A stretch of 64,000 nt of DNA from Neonectria sp. B-13 (taxonomy: Eukaryota > Ascomycota > Sordariomycetes > Hypocreales > Nectriaceae), in the NCBI GenBank assembly GCA_002682825.1, contig NOKP01000027.1, positions 310,001-374,000 on the forward strand. The letters are read 5' to 3'. Below are positions 44,651 through 59,451 of the stretch, in pieces. The position numbers and the translations under genes were made by a program. Every line of letters begins with the position of its first letter. Within the stretch, counting starts at the first letter, position 1. The notes beneath the pieces are model-generated. The model searched no databases and was not told the DNA's origin. It saw nothing but the letters and a program-made list of their open reading frames with translations.

Positions 44651-45685
44651 CGCTGTCGAGTCTCTGGTTGTTTCTGGTCGGAACGTAAGGGTCGAATTGG
44701 TATATTAGTTCTTGGGTAGTAATAGGTAGGAGACCTGTCAGTGTTGCCCAAGATTGACACGGCTCGTGGGCTATGATGGAGGCGTCCTTGCAATGTTCAA
44801 AGTTGATCCGAGCCCGTCAGCACTCTGCATGCTCTAAAACCGCGATTGCCCGCCTCTACGCCTGTTTGGGCAAAATGGCGGCGTCTGCATGAATTCTGTC
44901 AGCATCAATGTATCTGCCTTCTGGGCTTTACCGTATAATACTTTAACTCATTCTTTGTCTGTCGGCATTTATCATCGTTAGTATCGACCATTCTTTTATC
45001 TTCGCGCGAATGTCTGTTCTAAGTGCCGACTCACTTACAACAGCTACATATATATCCCCTTACTAAAGCCCGGTCGGTGACAACGATTCTGCAGATTATA
45101 CGTGTTCCGGAATATTCATGGTGACTTCGCTGTTAGGTCCAGTTTCTTCATCAGTAGTTCGACCATACAACTGTTTGTAGCAATATGTGCCAATTCAAAC
45201 CCCTCCGGCACTCGGTCCAAGTAAATGAGAAGCTAGACGGCATGCGATTGAGTAAAACTACGTCTCGTTGCAAAGAAGGTCCTGTTTCATAAAGACTATA
45301 TATCTCGTCACTAATAAATCAGTATTGCAGAAACAATGCCAATTTCTTGCTCGCCGCGTTTTTTTCTTTTTTGTTATGTGCCTGCAGCTCAAGTCCTCAT
45401 GGCTTACTAGGCTTGCCGACCATCTGTTGTTCTTCCAGAATACTTGGCCATCCTCCCTCCCGACAATATTCTGGGCAAGCTTCGATCAGCCTATATCCCA
45501 CCAGAAGTAGCATTCAAAAACGCCCGCAGCCTTCAATTTCAACATTTGCCTCCTGTTATAAACAATTGCTGGCTAGTATCGCAACCAAACTTGGGTCAAA
45601 TCAGGAACCAAAACTTAGATCAAATCAAGAGACTGAAACAAATCAGAAACGTAGTGTGTTCGCGGAAACGGCCCAGACCCAGACT
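44651..45685. other. Intergenic region, mirror of 24875-25909
   Basis: 1,035 bp with nothing coding that I can support. Confidence 0.5.
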
Positions 45686-47659
45686 TTACGGATTCCAGGG
45701 AGAAAGACCCAACATCCTTAGCCCATTCTCCAAGACCTGTCGAGCGGTCTCGTATAGGGCCATCCTTGCTTTCGTCGCCTCCTCCCGATCCGTCCAGTCC
45801 TGTTCTTCGTCGTCGTCGAGCGTCACCATGACTTGGTCAACCAACCGCCCCAAGTAAATGATGACAGCCGTCGGCTCTAGCGTCTTGAACGATGCGTAGG
45901 TTGTGTCCGGAAACTGCGTCATAATGCGGAGAATCTCAGAGTGGTCCTCCGTTTCCAGTTGAGAGTAGTCCAGGGCTGCGTAGTCGAGTTCTTCGGGTTT
46001 CTCTTCGAGGATGGTGAGGAGTCGTGCGTAGCAATTCTGGATCGCTGCGCCGGTCTCGCCTTCGAAGGATGTCATGCGCTTAGGGTCGCATGCATAGGAT
46101 GTCGTTCTCCTGTGGTTCAGATCCTGAATAAAAAGACCAGAGAGCCCAAGGGATTCCAGCGACTTATCGGTCTTGGTCACAAAGACTGGCTCCTCCGCGT
46201 CGTCCGATATCCCGGCCTGCATAGCCAGCCGGCAACCATCGATATAGTCGCTCAGCAGCTGAGCATCCTTAAACTGGTCGAGAAGCCCGGTGATCTTGGC
46301 GAACGCGACATGCTGGATCTTCTCAGACAGATCGGTTCGGCCCATCAGTTCGAGGGTCTTGGTAACTCGGTGGAAGTGCATTTCCTGCTCCATGGCAACG
46401 ACGTAAATCATCTTATCGAATGAGTGCGCTTTGGCCCTGTCCAGCACGGCCGCAAGATCTCTCAGAAGATACGACGTGGTTCCGTTCCTATATCGCACCA
46501 CAGCGGTGGAAAGGCCCTTGGCGTTGTGCTTCGAGAAATCGATCATCCAGGACCCATCGTGTTCCTCGTAGACACCCTTCTCCTTCAACGCTGTCTCGAC
46601 CTCGTCAACCGACTCGGCGCTGACCTGGGACTCCCCAGAGTATTCATCAAACTGAATACCAAGTCGCCCATATGATTCCTTGTAATCCTCCACAGTTGCG
46701 TCCCGAAATCGCTGCCACAGGGCAATGGCCTCGGGCTCCTTGTCCTCCATCTTCTTGAAGAAGGCATCCCTTTCCGCGTACAAGCCACGCGACTCGATTT
46801 CAGTGACATCCTTTCCATCAGCCTTGGCTGCTTTGCATTCGTCCTGCTCCGGCTTGAAGAGTTCCTCGATCTTGTGGTTCACTTGAAGCAGATGCTGAAG
46901 CGGCGCGCTCTGGAACTCTTCCTCGGAACCAAACCTCTGCCACCCGGCCGCGAGCAGGCCGATCTGCTTCCCCCAATCACCGAGATAGTTCATTTTGACA
47001 ACATCCCACCCCATTCCGGCATGGATGTTAGCAACGTACGCACCGATGAGGGTGCTGCGCAAATGCGACACCTGGAACTCGCTCGCCATGTTCGGAGACG
47101 AGAACTCGACAATCACCTTCTTCTTGGGGCCCTCCGGTGCGTTGGCGTCGACCAACCCAATCGATGCATCGTACCCGTATGACTTGTTCCGGTCATGGAT
47201 GTAGGGCAGTAGAAGGCGGGAGAGCGTGTTAGGCGACGACAAGACACGCAGGTGAATGCCGTCCGGGATAGGACAGGCGAAAGGCGGTGATCGAGGCAGC
47301 TGATGATAGAAAGACACGTGTTAGTGAAGTCGATAGCTTTCTGTATAAGCGTGTAGACTCGGCGATCGTACCCTGTGAGCTAGATCTGCGACTAGATCTT
47401 TGTACTTGACGTCTTTGATCCTCAGCCTCGGCGAGACAATGACAAGGTCGCCCATGCCCGTCATGTTGGAGGGCTGAATGGCATCGTAGGCCACCACCCT
47501 GTCGCAGTCCACCAGCTTCCGCAGCGTCTCGGCGAGGTAAGCCCGGAAGATGTCCTGCGGATTGTGCACAATGTCGCCGCCGGGGAACTCCGGGACGGGA
47601 GTGTCCAGCCCTGCTTTGCCGAGCAGGTCCTGGATGCCGTTGATGGTGCACGTCGCCAT
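45686..47659 (-). CDS. Arginyl-tRNA synthetase-like protein with degenerate motifs, second copy
   Basis: Identical to 22901-24874, including the QVSH in place of HAGH and the altered KMSKS-equivalent loop. Exons 47659-47372 and 47299-45686. Confidence 0.88.
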
Positions 47660-48420
47660 AGCCACGGACGATCGAAGGCGAAGGTGATGCTGTGATAGGT
47701 GGTTATGGTGCTGGATGATACAGATCAAGATGGGTGTCGGTTGCCTCGTGGCGGGCTTCAGAGTCGAGGGCGGTCTACGCCATATAGAACAGAATGCTTG
47801 GGAAATCGGGCATCAAGAGGCTCTGTGAGCGATGCGTCACCGAGTCTGCTAACTCACGAAAGGGAACGCCATGATTTGTGGAAGAGAACAACCAGGTGGT
47901 TTACAGCGTCGTCGTAGCTGCGAGATGCGCTGGCACATGTCGTTATTGGCTGTGTCATGCAACCGTTGTAGCCCGGTCGTAGCCATTGGCTGGCGATGTT
48001 TCCTATCGCGAGGCGAACTCAGCCCCGACAACCACTCGACAACCACAACAAAGGCCGGGTTCTCGATCAACGAGAAAGCAGCACATTGGGCATCCATCTT
48101 CGGTCATCCCGCATTCCCGCTTCCGATGCCTGCTGTCATTTTACCCCGCCGGGATCAAGCGCATGACGATATGGTTTCCGTCTGGCCGGGTCACACAGTC
48201 TGACAGCCTTGTTTGGAGTCGCAACATCCTCACCCTATTTCGAGATAGGGCGGCGGCCGTTGCATTGAGTTGCATACGTAGCCGTCTTCGCTGGCAGCGG
48301 TTGCCTTGTAGGATCATGCAGCAGGTCACGCGCGGTCATCCTCCTGTGACCATATCTCGGTGAAGGATTGGGTTCCAATACCAACATCGCTGCGTTTGTT
48401 GTGCTTATCGATCTGGGGCG
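47660..48420. other. Intergenic region, mirror of 22140-22900
   Basis: Presumed promoter of the ArgRS-like copy; the 18-bp near-palindrome recurs at 48233-48250. Confidence 0.5.
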
Positions 48421-50601
48421 TCATCCCGATCCCTCCCTCTGCCACATACTATGCCATTTCCTCCGACAACTGGAAAAGCGCCATCCCAGGAGAAACACCA
48501 AATAGCAGGAACTAACAACACCCGCAATAATCGCCAGGCCCAGAAGAAAATACCGGAAATAAGGCGCATTGCCGAAGAGCTGGGCTACCAAAGCGAGAAT
48601 AGCCAAGAACTTGAATAGTCAGCGTGAGAGCAACAAAAAAATAGTGTAAAGGGTATGCGCCTAGACATACGATAGTGCTAAATGTCAGCGTTCTGACACT
48701 CTGCCCAAGATCACGTTGAGCGTCTCCGTTTTCATGCTGTCTCTATAAATATACGTTAGCTTCGATCCAGGCCGGCATTGCGTATTTTATAGCTTGAAAG
48801 GGTCAAAAAGCAATTGCAGCCATAATGCTTCAAGCACTCTCGTACCTCAAGTCTGATCTCTTCAAACTGCTTTTTAGACCGCTCGATGCCTCTCTCTACG
48901 TCCTTTAGTCCCTTCAGGGTAGTGCGTAGACTCTTTAACGACTTGATGGCTAGTTTGTCGGCGCCCAACGACTGATACAAGCGGCCCTTAGGAATTTCGT
49001 CTTCGCCGAATTTGACTTCGTCAGTAAGGAATTCTTCCAACATCTCTCTCTGCTGGGATATCATAGTGAGTATCTTGGGAAGAAGTTCCAAAGCCTTATT
49101 CGTCCACTTCTTGGTTTGATCCAGATTCAAGTAGTACTCTGAGTCTTTGGGAGGGGCTGGGGACTGCATCTGGTCAGCTCATGAATCAAATATACAGTCT
49201 CGACTTTAGAAAAAGAAGTCGGGCGAAGTTTAACTGATGATCTCGTATTTAGGAGTGCACCATAACTCACATGACGATCGAGACTGGCCCAAAACCGATC
49301 TTTGATATCCTCTTGATCTTCGAAGACTGTAACGAAGAAACTGGCTACAGCCTGGAGGAAGTATGTTCGTGGAGGAGAAATCTCCTTTAGTTTAGGCTTC
49401 TGGATAATGGGGTCGATATCGTCATCTGGATTTAGTCCGGTCATATCCACGTCGTCGTACGTGTCAAGTCTTTTCGCGTCCGCAAATGAGTCCTCGTTCA
49501 AGCAGACGGCGGTCCAATTCACATCGCTCTTTCCTGTCACCATGAGCGAACAGACCGGCTCATAAAGAAATGGTCCTCCGTCAAAATTCTCTTCCGTTGA
49601 GTTCGTAGGGTTCAAGAAGGAAAAGTCGTATCGACGGCGAAGTTTGTCCTTCCCAGCGAAAGTCCGCGTATCCTCTCGATTCGTGTCACTGACGGCAAAG
49701 TATGGAACATTGGCAAGCATAATGAAGGATCCACTCCAAAAGTCCTTGAAGAATATAATTGGTCAGCATCCAAAGTCAAGCGGAATGTGTCGAAGGGCTG
49801 CACCACGTACGCTATCCTTGATGCTAATATGTGGCTCGGGCGCTCGGTTTATATAGTTGACGAAAAGTTCTCGAAAACCTTGGACTTGAAAATCAGTTGC
49901 AGCCTTGATTAAGCTTGAAACGCAAGGCCCGTCAGGATGATTTATGTATCTTGAGGTTCATGGTTAGTTCCGAGACTACAACGTTCTTTGTCGGGATGCA
50001 TACATTCGTCGTGAATGGGAGATCACGGCCTGAGTTTCGGAATTATCTGGCGCCTGCTTCAACACAAGTCCTAGGTTAATACTGGGCCCTTTGTCCTTGA
50101 GTGGGGTCTCTGTTCCTCTTAGACAGTTATTCCACATACCTTCTTCTGAAGGATCTCGTGCAACTCGATTGGGGAGAGCCCTTTGTTGGGGTACTCCGAG
50201 ATGTTCTGGCCCGACACCCATGCCTTGGTCTCGTGCTTGTGCTGGGCTCCTTGAGTCTGAAATTCTGGGGGAGCGGGGTTCTGAAAGTTTTCGAAGTAGT
50301 TCTCTGCTCCCTCACAAAAGTCTTGAAGTCTCTTCACGAGGTTTGCCCAGCGTCTGGATCGTGAATCTGGCAGGATGAAGAATTCTATGTCGCTCAAGGT
50401 CGAGAATATCCCTACTTTGAAATCGAGGTATGGCCGTTGCTCCGTTGCTGCGTGGGGGGGATACTGGGTCGACCAGGCATCTGGCGGGGGCGGATTGACC
50501 CAGGTCGTAATGGCAGCACCCAAATCTCCGAGGGGCCTGAATTTCCGCCTCCAAAGTAGCTCGGCTTGTCGATCATCTATTCCTCGATTTGGTTGCAGCA
50601 T
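48421..50601 (-). CDS. CorA-like membrane protein, second copy
   Basis: Identical to 19959-22139. Exons 50601-50140, 50053-50004, 49949-49811, 49744-49271, 49163-48846, 48742-48671, 48609-48421; 567 aa. Confidence 0.7.
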
Positions 50602-50880
50602 CTCGTGAGGCGAGATCTGGAAGGGTGCCTCGCTTCTAGGGTCTCTAGTCAGTCCAAGACCATCCTAGATAATAATACACATCTTCACCCCACAACCATA
50701 ACCACAACCACAATCTCAGCTGCAACTACCATCCCTTTTCCGCTTTGTTTCGATTGTCGGGTTCGCAACACTGATAAGAAATTGCTTGCCTCCCCTGTGC
50801 CCGCCTCTTCATGCCCTAAACCTCCAACCACAGAATCGACGTACTTTTGAATCCAAAGAAACAAACACCGGACGCCAAGA

Positions 50881-51485
50881 TCAATTGTGTAAGTCGTTTT
50901 CGTCTTCGGGCGGCGGGAACCCGTCGGAACCACGGATATGGAATCGTTGAGTGTTACAATTAGGGCAGCGAGGAATACCGCAATGCGGACACGGATCAAC
51001 GCTCACTTTCATACCGCCGTGGCCGCAACAGCACTGGGGGGGGGAGGGAGATCGTCAGCTGTATGTATATACATGGCAAGGATATTGATATTGGCAATAG
51101 CGCCTGCACAGGCGTTTCATATGCCGTTATAGAGATCATGGGATCAGGCACGTACACAGATCCAGATCCAAACTACCTTGCGGCGGGGCGGTAACTCGTG
51201 GATTGGTATTGGCAGTTTTGGTGGTGGCGGTGCTGGTGCGTTTTCCGTCAGCGACTCTCTGCAAGACGCATCAAGCAGCCCCAACGGCCAAACAGAAGCG
51301 AGGCACAACAAAACGAGGGAGTCATCCCAAAAAAAATGCAGAAGAGGCGGACCTTGGGCTTCCACGAGGCTATCATCCGGCCATGCGTCGGGCTCCGTCG
51401 GGTACATCCAGAATCCTATCCAACCGGCGCCAGCGTATCGTCTCGGCGGTGGCAGCTGGGGCTTCAAAGCCTCCGATTGCCCCAT
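50881..51485 (-). CDS. Small Cys-rich protein, second copy
   Basis: Identical to 19075-19679. Exons 51485-51156 and 51033-50881; the same doubt about the start applies. Confidence 0.48.
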
Positions 51486-54400
51486 TCTGCTCGAACGCGG
51501 AGCTCGCGACTTGATGGAAGCCTGAGGCGTCTACCATTATCCCGTCAGTTCCGTCAATCCTGTCACCTGAGCGCTGGGAAGGCAACCACGCCGTGCAGTA
51601 CCAATTGTCACAAACGTCGTCGGCCCTAACGGTAGGCCTTCAATTGGTGGGGTTCGTAACGTTGCCGGTCTTCTCCGCGTCTTCTCACGCCGCAAGACCC
51701 TTCGAAGACGTGTCAAGACGAGGCAGTGCGCGCAAACAAGGCGTCCGCGATCCCACGGCATGGACAGTGAGAAGTTTTTGCGCGAAGAGAAGTGGCTCGC
51801 GCACCAAAAAATCCATGATTAAGCCCCTGCCCCCTTCGAAATCAAGGCAGCCACTCGCCTTTATCAGTCTACACGCCCATCCAGTGTCCCCAGCAGGTCC
51901 ATTGCCCACAATGTATGTCACTCCCGGTCAAGAAGGGATAGATCGAGGTTCCTCTGTGCTTCCTTCATGTACTCTAGTAGCGAGCCTGTGGTACTTGTGA
52001 GACAGGGCAAGGGAACCTACCCCACGCCAGAAATTGACATGACCAAAGATGGTTTCCCCAAGGGTCTGCCGGGACGGGGGGTGGCTGGGATGGCTGGGCG
52101 TCGGTGGTAATTGGAAGATGTTAATGCCTTCGGCCCGCAACACGACGATTGCCTCCCGTCGGAAGAGGTGGTCAACAAGGATTAGGGCAAGCACACTTTC
52201 GTAGAGACGGTAAGTGATGCGGTCGGTACCCACCGCCCTCGTACAGGAAATACAACTGATTCCTACCCCTGGCCGAAGCCGCCCGAAAGTAGGGCGACCT
52301 TGGTCAAGGGGTTTCAACAAGTACTTCGACGGTTCGTCCATCTCCTGCTGAGGCTACTCCTGCACTGGGATGAGACCTCATCAAGCTCCCCAACACAACT
52401 GTTAGTCGGCAATGTACGATGCAATTCATGTGCAATTTATTTCTGGGTTTCTTCCGTCGCTCACAACAGGTAGGGCCGCAGATATATGGAAAATGCGACT
52501 CTTGTGCGACGGTGTGTTGAGTACACCCAATGGACAACGTTGGACGAAGTCGATCGCGTGCCTTATTGCGGGGCCGGGCTACCGATTGCGTTCCGGCCGG
52601 CGACCACAGACCGCCATTGTGAGTTCAGATACGATGCTGTATTCGTATTCGCAGAGGTATTCGTTGAAGGTTTGAAAGAAAGGTTAAAAGCGTTTTGAGA
52701 ATCGAGGAGCAAATCTGGAAGGCCGAAGACCCGGGTTGACGAAGAAACATTCGCAGCTGATATATACCCTTTCAACGTCAGCAGCGCAGAGGGAAGAAGG
52801 TCTTGTAGTTAGCCACGGCGGAGCGAACAAGGTACCGTTCTCGTACCTCACACGAGCTCGGCACAAGACCAAATTCCCTGGACCATGTCATCTCGCGTCT
52901 CGATATTTGACATTCCAAGTTCTCGACCCGGCATATCCATCACACCATTGGCTAGTAGTCTAGCTATCGCCAACAGGGGCGTTGCCAGACGAGGGCCAAC
53001 TAATAGTTGCTACCACCATCCACGTCCTCACCGATGATCAAAACCTTCCAGGGTTACTTGACAAACCGATTGCGGGATCCCGAGTAAGCCACGCCGACCG
53101 CCATCCTGCACCCGGTTGCTCAATACCCAATGCAGTCTTGGGGCTTGCCGCTCAGTGCTTCCCAATCCTCCCGGAGTCCCAACGGAAATCCTCACATGGG
53201 GCGTGGGGTTGCGCGTCATGGTCAACAACCTGCCTCCATGTCGTAATACTTGCTAACATAACACGATCACAGACCACAGACCACAGGTCACATAAAAGCA
53301 GCCTTCACATCACGGATATTTGCACCTTCGGAAGCATCAATTCTAGTCATGAGACTGCACTGCCCACACACATCATGCCGCCCAACCAGACTCCGATCAT
53401 CGGCGTGAGATAGATGCTGCGTAACGACGACTCTAAACACACGTCTTGTACCTGAAATGAGGTCACTTCGCAAGATCTCCTCGATTTAGACGCCAGGTCT
53501 ACAGATCGTGGGAGGCCATTGTAATAACGGTGGAACAATCAAGTTGTTGAGTTTGGACCGTAGCTCATAATGGCTTGTCGACGATTCTCCGAGTGTGTTG
53601 CTCTTTGATCAGTACTCTTTGATCATTACCGCAACATGTTTCTCGGCAGTTTGGTTTCGACACTAGCTTCAAGCCCTGTCCATCTTACACAAAGTGGCTC
53701 CCAGTCATTCCAGACTATCACAAGTCTAGAATTGAATCTAGCTTGGCCACATGGGATTCTTCACCGACACAACTCACCAAGCTCAACATTGGCTGCGTTG
53801 GCCCATCCCTTGTTGGAAGCTACGGTCTAAACTGATTCAGGTCAATATCCATGCAGATTCCAAGAGAATCGAAGGAGATATTGACTCGTTAGCTTGATGT
53901 TACTTGCCTAGCGGCTACTTGTACTTACCGCAACAATTTGTACAACATTGAACCCTGCATCTTCCAGCTGGACCGTTTTCCCTGCACGGGTGGCTTTCTT
54001 CGTCAGAAATTCTGCTGGCCGCTTATTTCCGTCTACGTCGACGAAGTCAAAGATACAGCAGGTGGGTGATATTATCCCACAGAAAAAGCAAAAGCTCGGT
54101 CAATGCTGTCGCATTGCAATCCTTGCACCCCCATGCGTAATCTAAGGTGATGACCTCTCGGTGGCGCATAAGGTGAGCTTACAAATGCATCTCATCTAAT
54201 GAAGGAGCTCGAAAATGAAAATTCTTCAGAATCCTAACCCTTGAATGAGACAAAAGACTGTTTCGGGAAAACCTAGTGTCTCGTGATGACGTCTACTATG
54301 TTAGGAAGAATTCAAAGCGGCCGGCCTCCTCTTGCGAATTTCTCTGGTCTCAGTGCAAGACAACCTCGTCGAACATCCGACCCGGTGTCGATCAGACTAG

Positions 54401-54586
54401 CAGAGGCTTGACTCAGACATTGGGGAGTTCTCCGCACGAATAGAAGCTACCGACGTCACAAAATGAATATATTCCAAACCTCCAAGGAGGTCGTATGTAA
54501 AGAGGTGCTCAATTACGATATTACACTACAAAATTGTATCCCATCCTATTCATCTCACGCTGTTCCTTACCATCCTCGCTATCCGT
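51486..54586. other. 3.1-kb stretch with no confident gene, mirror of 15974-19074
   Basis: Same contents as the left copy: short direct repeats, one orphan open segment, one promoter-like block, no supportable protein. Confidence 0.5.
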
Positions 54587-57248
54587 CTATTGTTCTAAAT
54601 TTCCCATTGAATTCATAATAACCGCCCCCCAGTCTAAATAACCGTCGAACCAAATAGATGGGTCGACTCCCTGTAGCATCTCGCTCGTCCATGGCGTCGT
54701 AACGTTCCAATTGGTGGCCATTGGGTCAGAAGACAAGTCGGTGAGATAGGGCTCGGACCCTTCGATGCTTGACTTGCAGGTACTTGTGCTCTCGGTATCT
54801 TCCATGCTGGTGTCTCGGTCGTTGTCGTCGTGGATTTTCAGCGCTTCTGTCCCGGCGGCAACAATCTCCGCCCAGCGTTCGAGTTTCGCTCGAGTGATGC
54901 GGACCTTGACGGCACTCATACTCCAAAGTGTGTGATCTGCCGCACCGGGCTCTGCCGGGCCGACCTGGAACGTTGCGTTGGCCTCCTCGAAGCGGATGCA
55001 GATTCCTGAGAGAATACCAGAGACGTCGAGGGAGAGACCCGGCTGGGTCTGGATCTGCGATCGGAGCGCTGCTACGGCGGCTGGCAATCTTGGATCAGTT
55101 CCCTCCCTAAGGACAATCTGTCCACACTCCTGGTTGTCACTTTCCCGAGGCATTGGACTTTCAGATGGCGTGGGCTTCCTCGAGTTCGTACTGGCAGCAT
55201 ACTCCGAGTCGGATCTAAACAATTCTCGGTTGGGGTTATTTCCACTGGTATCCGTGGGCATCGCCATCGGTGGTTTATTCAGCGTAATCGGTACGGTGAA
55301 CTTCGCCCACCGACCGAGCATGGTAAGACCATAGACAAGCTGAGCTGCAATCGGAGTTGTTTGCCGGTAGTACTCGGAGACTGGAATCGAAAGCCAGTTG
55401 TCGAAGAACGTTTTCAGTGCATTTCTCGATTGGTAAAAGATGTCGAGGGCGGATGCGGCTCCCAGCGTTGGAGAGGTAAGAGACTCGGACATGGAGATAA
55501 TTCGAGGAGTATCAAGGATGGGAGGTTCGTAAAGGCGGAGTGTCGCGGTATTAAGAAATATGTTAATAATTCCTGTGATGGTTAGAAATGCCAGTAAACC
55601 ACGGGTTCGGTACGACTAACTATCGTTCTTCAAGTTCATTGGCAAAGTATTTCGGATGCGATCAAGCTCGCCCTGGAAAGCTGAGACGTAGGCCGACATA
55701 GGAGCTGTAGCAAGACCAGCAACCTCTTCTGCCGGGTTGTCTGGAGAGTTGAGCAGGGAGATGCGTTCTGTCAGATGTTGTATGCGAACCAGGTGTACGA
55801 GATTCACATCCGTCTCGCAATCCTTGTCATCTTCCAGTATTTTGGCACACTCCTGCATGTACTTCGTGTATCTCATCGACTCGATCCTTCCGAATCCCAG
55901 GGACATTCTACCTCACGTCAGCCGTTGAGCTCAAGAAACGAATTCGGGAAAGATAATCTTACGCTGACGATAGAAACCAGACCCCGAGAAGGGCTCGTCT
56001 CTCCTCATTGGTCCTCCTTTCCGGATAGAATGGTTTCACAACCATCAGATTCGTCCGCTCGAGAAGACTGGGACTCCGATGCAAGCCCAGCTCGCCAACG
56101 AGAGTCGCAGCCAGAGCAATCAGGTTGTTTAGCTGGGCGTGCATGAAGCAGTGGTATTGATACCACGCAGCTATCACGAGAATGCCCATCAAAAGGTCCA
56201 GCGACCGCTCTGAGCGAATCAGCATGTGGTCAGCAATGTGTTGCATCAGATAGTACATCTGGGCTCGCATTGATCTGAGGCTTCGAAATGATGTGACCAT
56301 TCTGATGGCCGACATGAGGAAGGGCCTATTAGCTTTGAGTTTCGCGGCAGTAACATTGTTGGGTACCACCACGAAGGGGTGAAGCGCCTGCAGTTCGTTC
56401 CGGTAGATGTTCAAAAGTACGTCGTCAGTGTCCGGTGGAGGAGGTGCATCCCCACTCTCCGGTCGGCATATACATGACGGCGGGGCGTAGGAGTTGTATG
56501 TCTCCGGAATGGCCCAAGGGTTGTCGCTGGGAGCAAATGAGCCTTCAGGACGCTTCGAGGGACTCTGTTGGTTGGAGACAGCTGGGTCTACTTCAGTGGG
56601 GATGCATGTCGTGTCCGTAGCAAGGTCGGCATTTGTCAATCCTCCTGATGCCTTGAGTAGGTTGACGAGGCCATTGAGTCTCTCCTCGATTTGTGCCGTT
56701 CTCCTGTTACATAATGTTAACCCAGTCCATAGATAGTCTGCAGCGTGTCGTGCAGTGACGCCATCATGACAACCCCGGTCATAATATGGGTGGGCGAAGG
56801 GGCTGCAGTATCATGCACAGCGCGTCCAGCTAAAGGGATTACCTACGAGGGCTTTGGCTGTCTCTTTTTTCGTGGTCGATGGACTTGTTCGAAGCAACTC
56901 TTGACAAGTCTCTCGCATCTGCCAAGGTTAGCCCATCTACATCTAATCCATACTACTGAATGACGGGGGAAGGTATCATGGCCGCGTGTCCGGTGAAGCC
57001 GGCCACTTACACCTGAAGCTCGGGACTTCGGCAGCACCGGCACCAGGGCCACAATCAAATGAGACGTTTCTCATCCCCGTCATCCACTTGACTGTGTCAA
57101 GCGTAAGGAGGGATCCCACTCACCTGTCGCATTTGGCTCCAGGAGCTGTGTTGGACCTGATGCATTTGGCCTTCGCTATCGAGCACTGTTGACAAGCCGC
57201 CCCCCATTTGGCCGTGGCTGGCTTGGGCCGGTCGGCACTCGAAAGCAT
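54587..57248 (-). CDS. Zn2Cys6 transcription factor, second copy
   Basis: Identical to 13312-15973. Exons 57248-57124, 56918-56847, 56703-55963, 55907-55621, 55572-54587; 736 aa, six zinc-cluster cysteines intact. Confidence 0.86.
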
Positions 57249-57915
57249 CTCAACGCGAACACGGCCGAGTCCGGATAAGGTGGCAGTAAAGCAGGATTGG
57301 TCGGACCCGAAGAATAGGCCAAGAGGAGAAAACAAGTCCGGCGGACTTTACTTGAACGGCGAAGAAATCCTACCGTTTTCTTGAAGACGTCAGATGTTAC
57401 AAGAGGTCCAAACGGAGTTTTGCAGAAAGTCCGATCGCAATCATGAAGGAACACGCTTAACGGGGCGGTGTTAGCCTTTCGCGATTTGATTGGCCGAACC
57501 AGCCACAGGCTAAGAGGCTGAGCCGAGCTTCATTTGATATCACCAGCTTGGTGCCAGCCGGAGAGTCGCGAAAACGCCGTGCTGGGGGACGACGCGTCGT
57601 TCATACGAACAAAATACGACAATCAAGCCCCATGCATTGACTACTAACGGACCGAAGGAGACGCCATGACGTACGCAGAATAGGCAGTACTCGAAAAACT
57701 CTTGAAATGCACACTAACAAAAGAAGCCTCTGTTACTTAGGCACCTAATACAAGCTCCTTGCCTTTATGACGCCCGTATATCAATACACCGGTATGGTAC
57801 ATGCCGCCCTGGGTTTATCGGGGTGTTTGAAACCCGCCAGCTGACCTATACGCTTCCCGCATCCTGGCCTCCCTCCCAAACGCGCTATTGCGTCTCTTTC
57901 ACATTATCATCCACT

Positions 57916-59105
57916 CTACTTGGACCTGGAAACTCCCGCACCGATGACACCTGGAAGCCTCTCCTCGCCGACACTGAACAACATCCCGATGGCAAGGCTC
58001 AGAACGCCAACCATGGCAATCGTGAAACCAGCAAACAGCCAGAACTGGACACTGATGTCCGCCTTCGTGCATGCTGGGCCGGCCCAGTGGGTCACGCTGC
58101 CCTGTCCACTAGCAGTGCTGAGACAGTGGCAAGTATAGCACACCTCCTTGCCGTCGGAACCATCCGTATTGGCATGTTTGTTCAGGCATTCGCCGCGGCC
58201 AGAGCATTTTCCAGTGCCGGTAGAACAACTATCCTTCGAGTTGAAGCAGGAAGGAATGGAGCCGATCCCGGTGAAGAAGGCAGGGGGGGAGCTGCTGATA
58301 GCGGAGGTCTGGGTAGTGGGATCAGTCGCATCGGAAGAGATGACAGCCTCGGCCTGTCGGCGTCGAAGCTCTTGCGACTTGTCGGACCACTGCTTCGGGC
58401 TGGTCGAGTCGGAAGAGGGAAGAAGAACTAGAGTGGTCTCCATTTCCCCAGACGCAGCAAGCTTCGTGAGTTGCGAAATCTGCTTCACCAACTTGACAAG
58501 AATCTCAGAGTCCTATGAGAGAAGTCAGTAAAGTAGGCCGGATAGGGAGATGCGACGTGAATTACCTTGGACACATCATACTTGGCCACTGTTGACTTCC
58601 CACTCCAGCAGTTCTCCTCAAAGGGGTTGATGACCTGGTCCAGAGAGCAACCGTGCTCATTGGTTATTCCAGCATTGTAGAAGTCGTTCTTCAGCAGCTG
58701 ATCGTGGGCGCTCTTCGAAGGCGGGTTCGCGATGGTGAAGGCGGATTGCATCTCGAGGGCGATACCCATGTCGTTGATTTGAGTATCCGTCATCCCCTCC
58801 AACATAACAACCAACTGGCTTGGAGACACGCGTTCGTTCTCGGTGAACAATTGTAAAGGCGCTTTTCCGAACTTGTTCAACAAGGCGACGATCTCCTCGG
58901 GGTCGGCGGTATCGGGGACATCGCTGAACGATGCACCCTTGCCGATGGGGGCAAGACGCTGCAGGAGGATCAAGCGGGCGATGCTGGGCGAGATGGTGGT
59001 CGACGACGCGGACTGGGTCGCGGGAAGAATGTAGACCTCGGCGGCCTGCTGCGCGGCAGCAGCGAAGCTGGCGAGGGCGGCGCTGAGCCCAATGGTGAGC
59101 TTCAT
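57916..59105 (-). CDS. Vps3844-like membrane protein, second copy
   Basis: Identical to 11455-12644. Exons 59105-58566 and 58512-57916; signal peptide, Cys-rich module and terminal helix intact. Confidence 0.83.
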
Positions 59106-59451
59106 TTTGGCTTAGGGGTTGATGAAGCTTGGTTGTTGGCAAGGCCAGTCTGAGATAGCTTGGAACGTCGCAAGCTCTAGGCACGACGAGTCCCTTGGCC
59201 GTTGCACGTGTCGGGATTCGCGGCCTCGTTGTTCCGTCATACAGTATCCTGCCTGGCGCGCACGGTACTGGTCGCCGTTTCGTCCACCAACCGCGCGGGC
59301 CGGGCGAAGACCATCCGTCACCATCGTAATCGCCACTGCCATGATGCCTCTTCTGTTATAACATTGCTACGAGACGGCGAGGTCAAGTCTTCTCTTTTAC
59401 AGTGTCTTCATTTCTTCACGGCCGTAGCCTTCTGGCTTCTTCGAGAGCGGG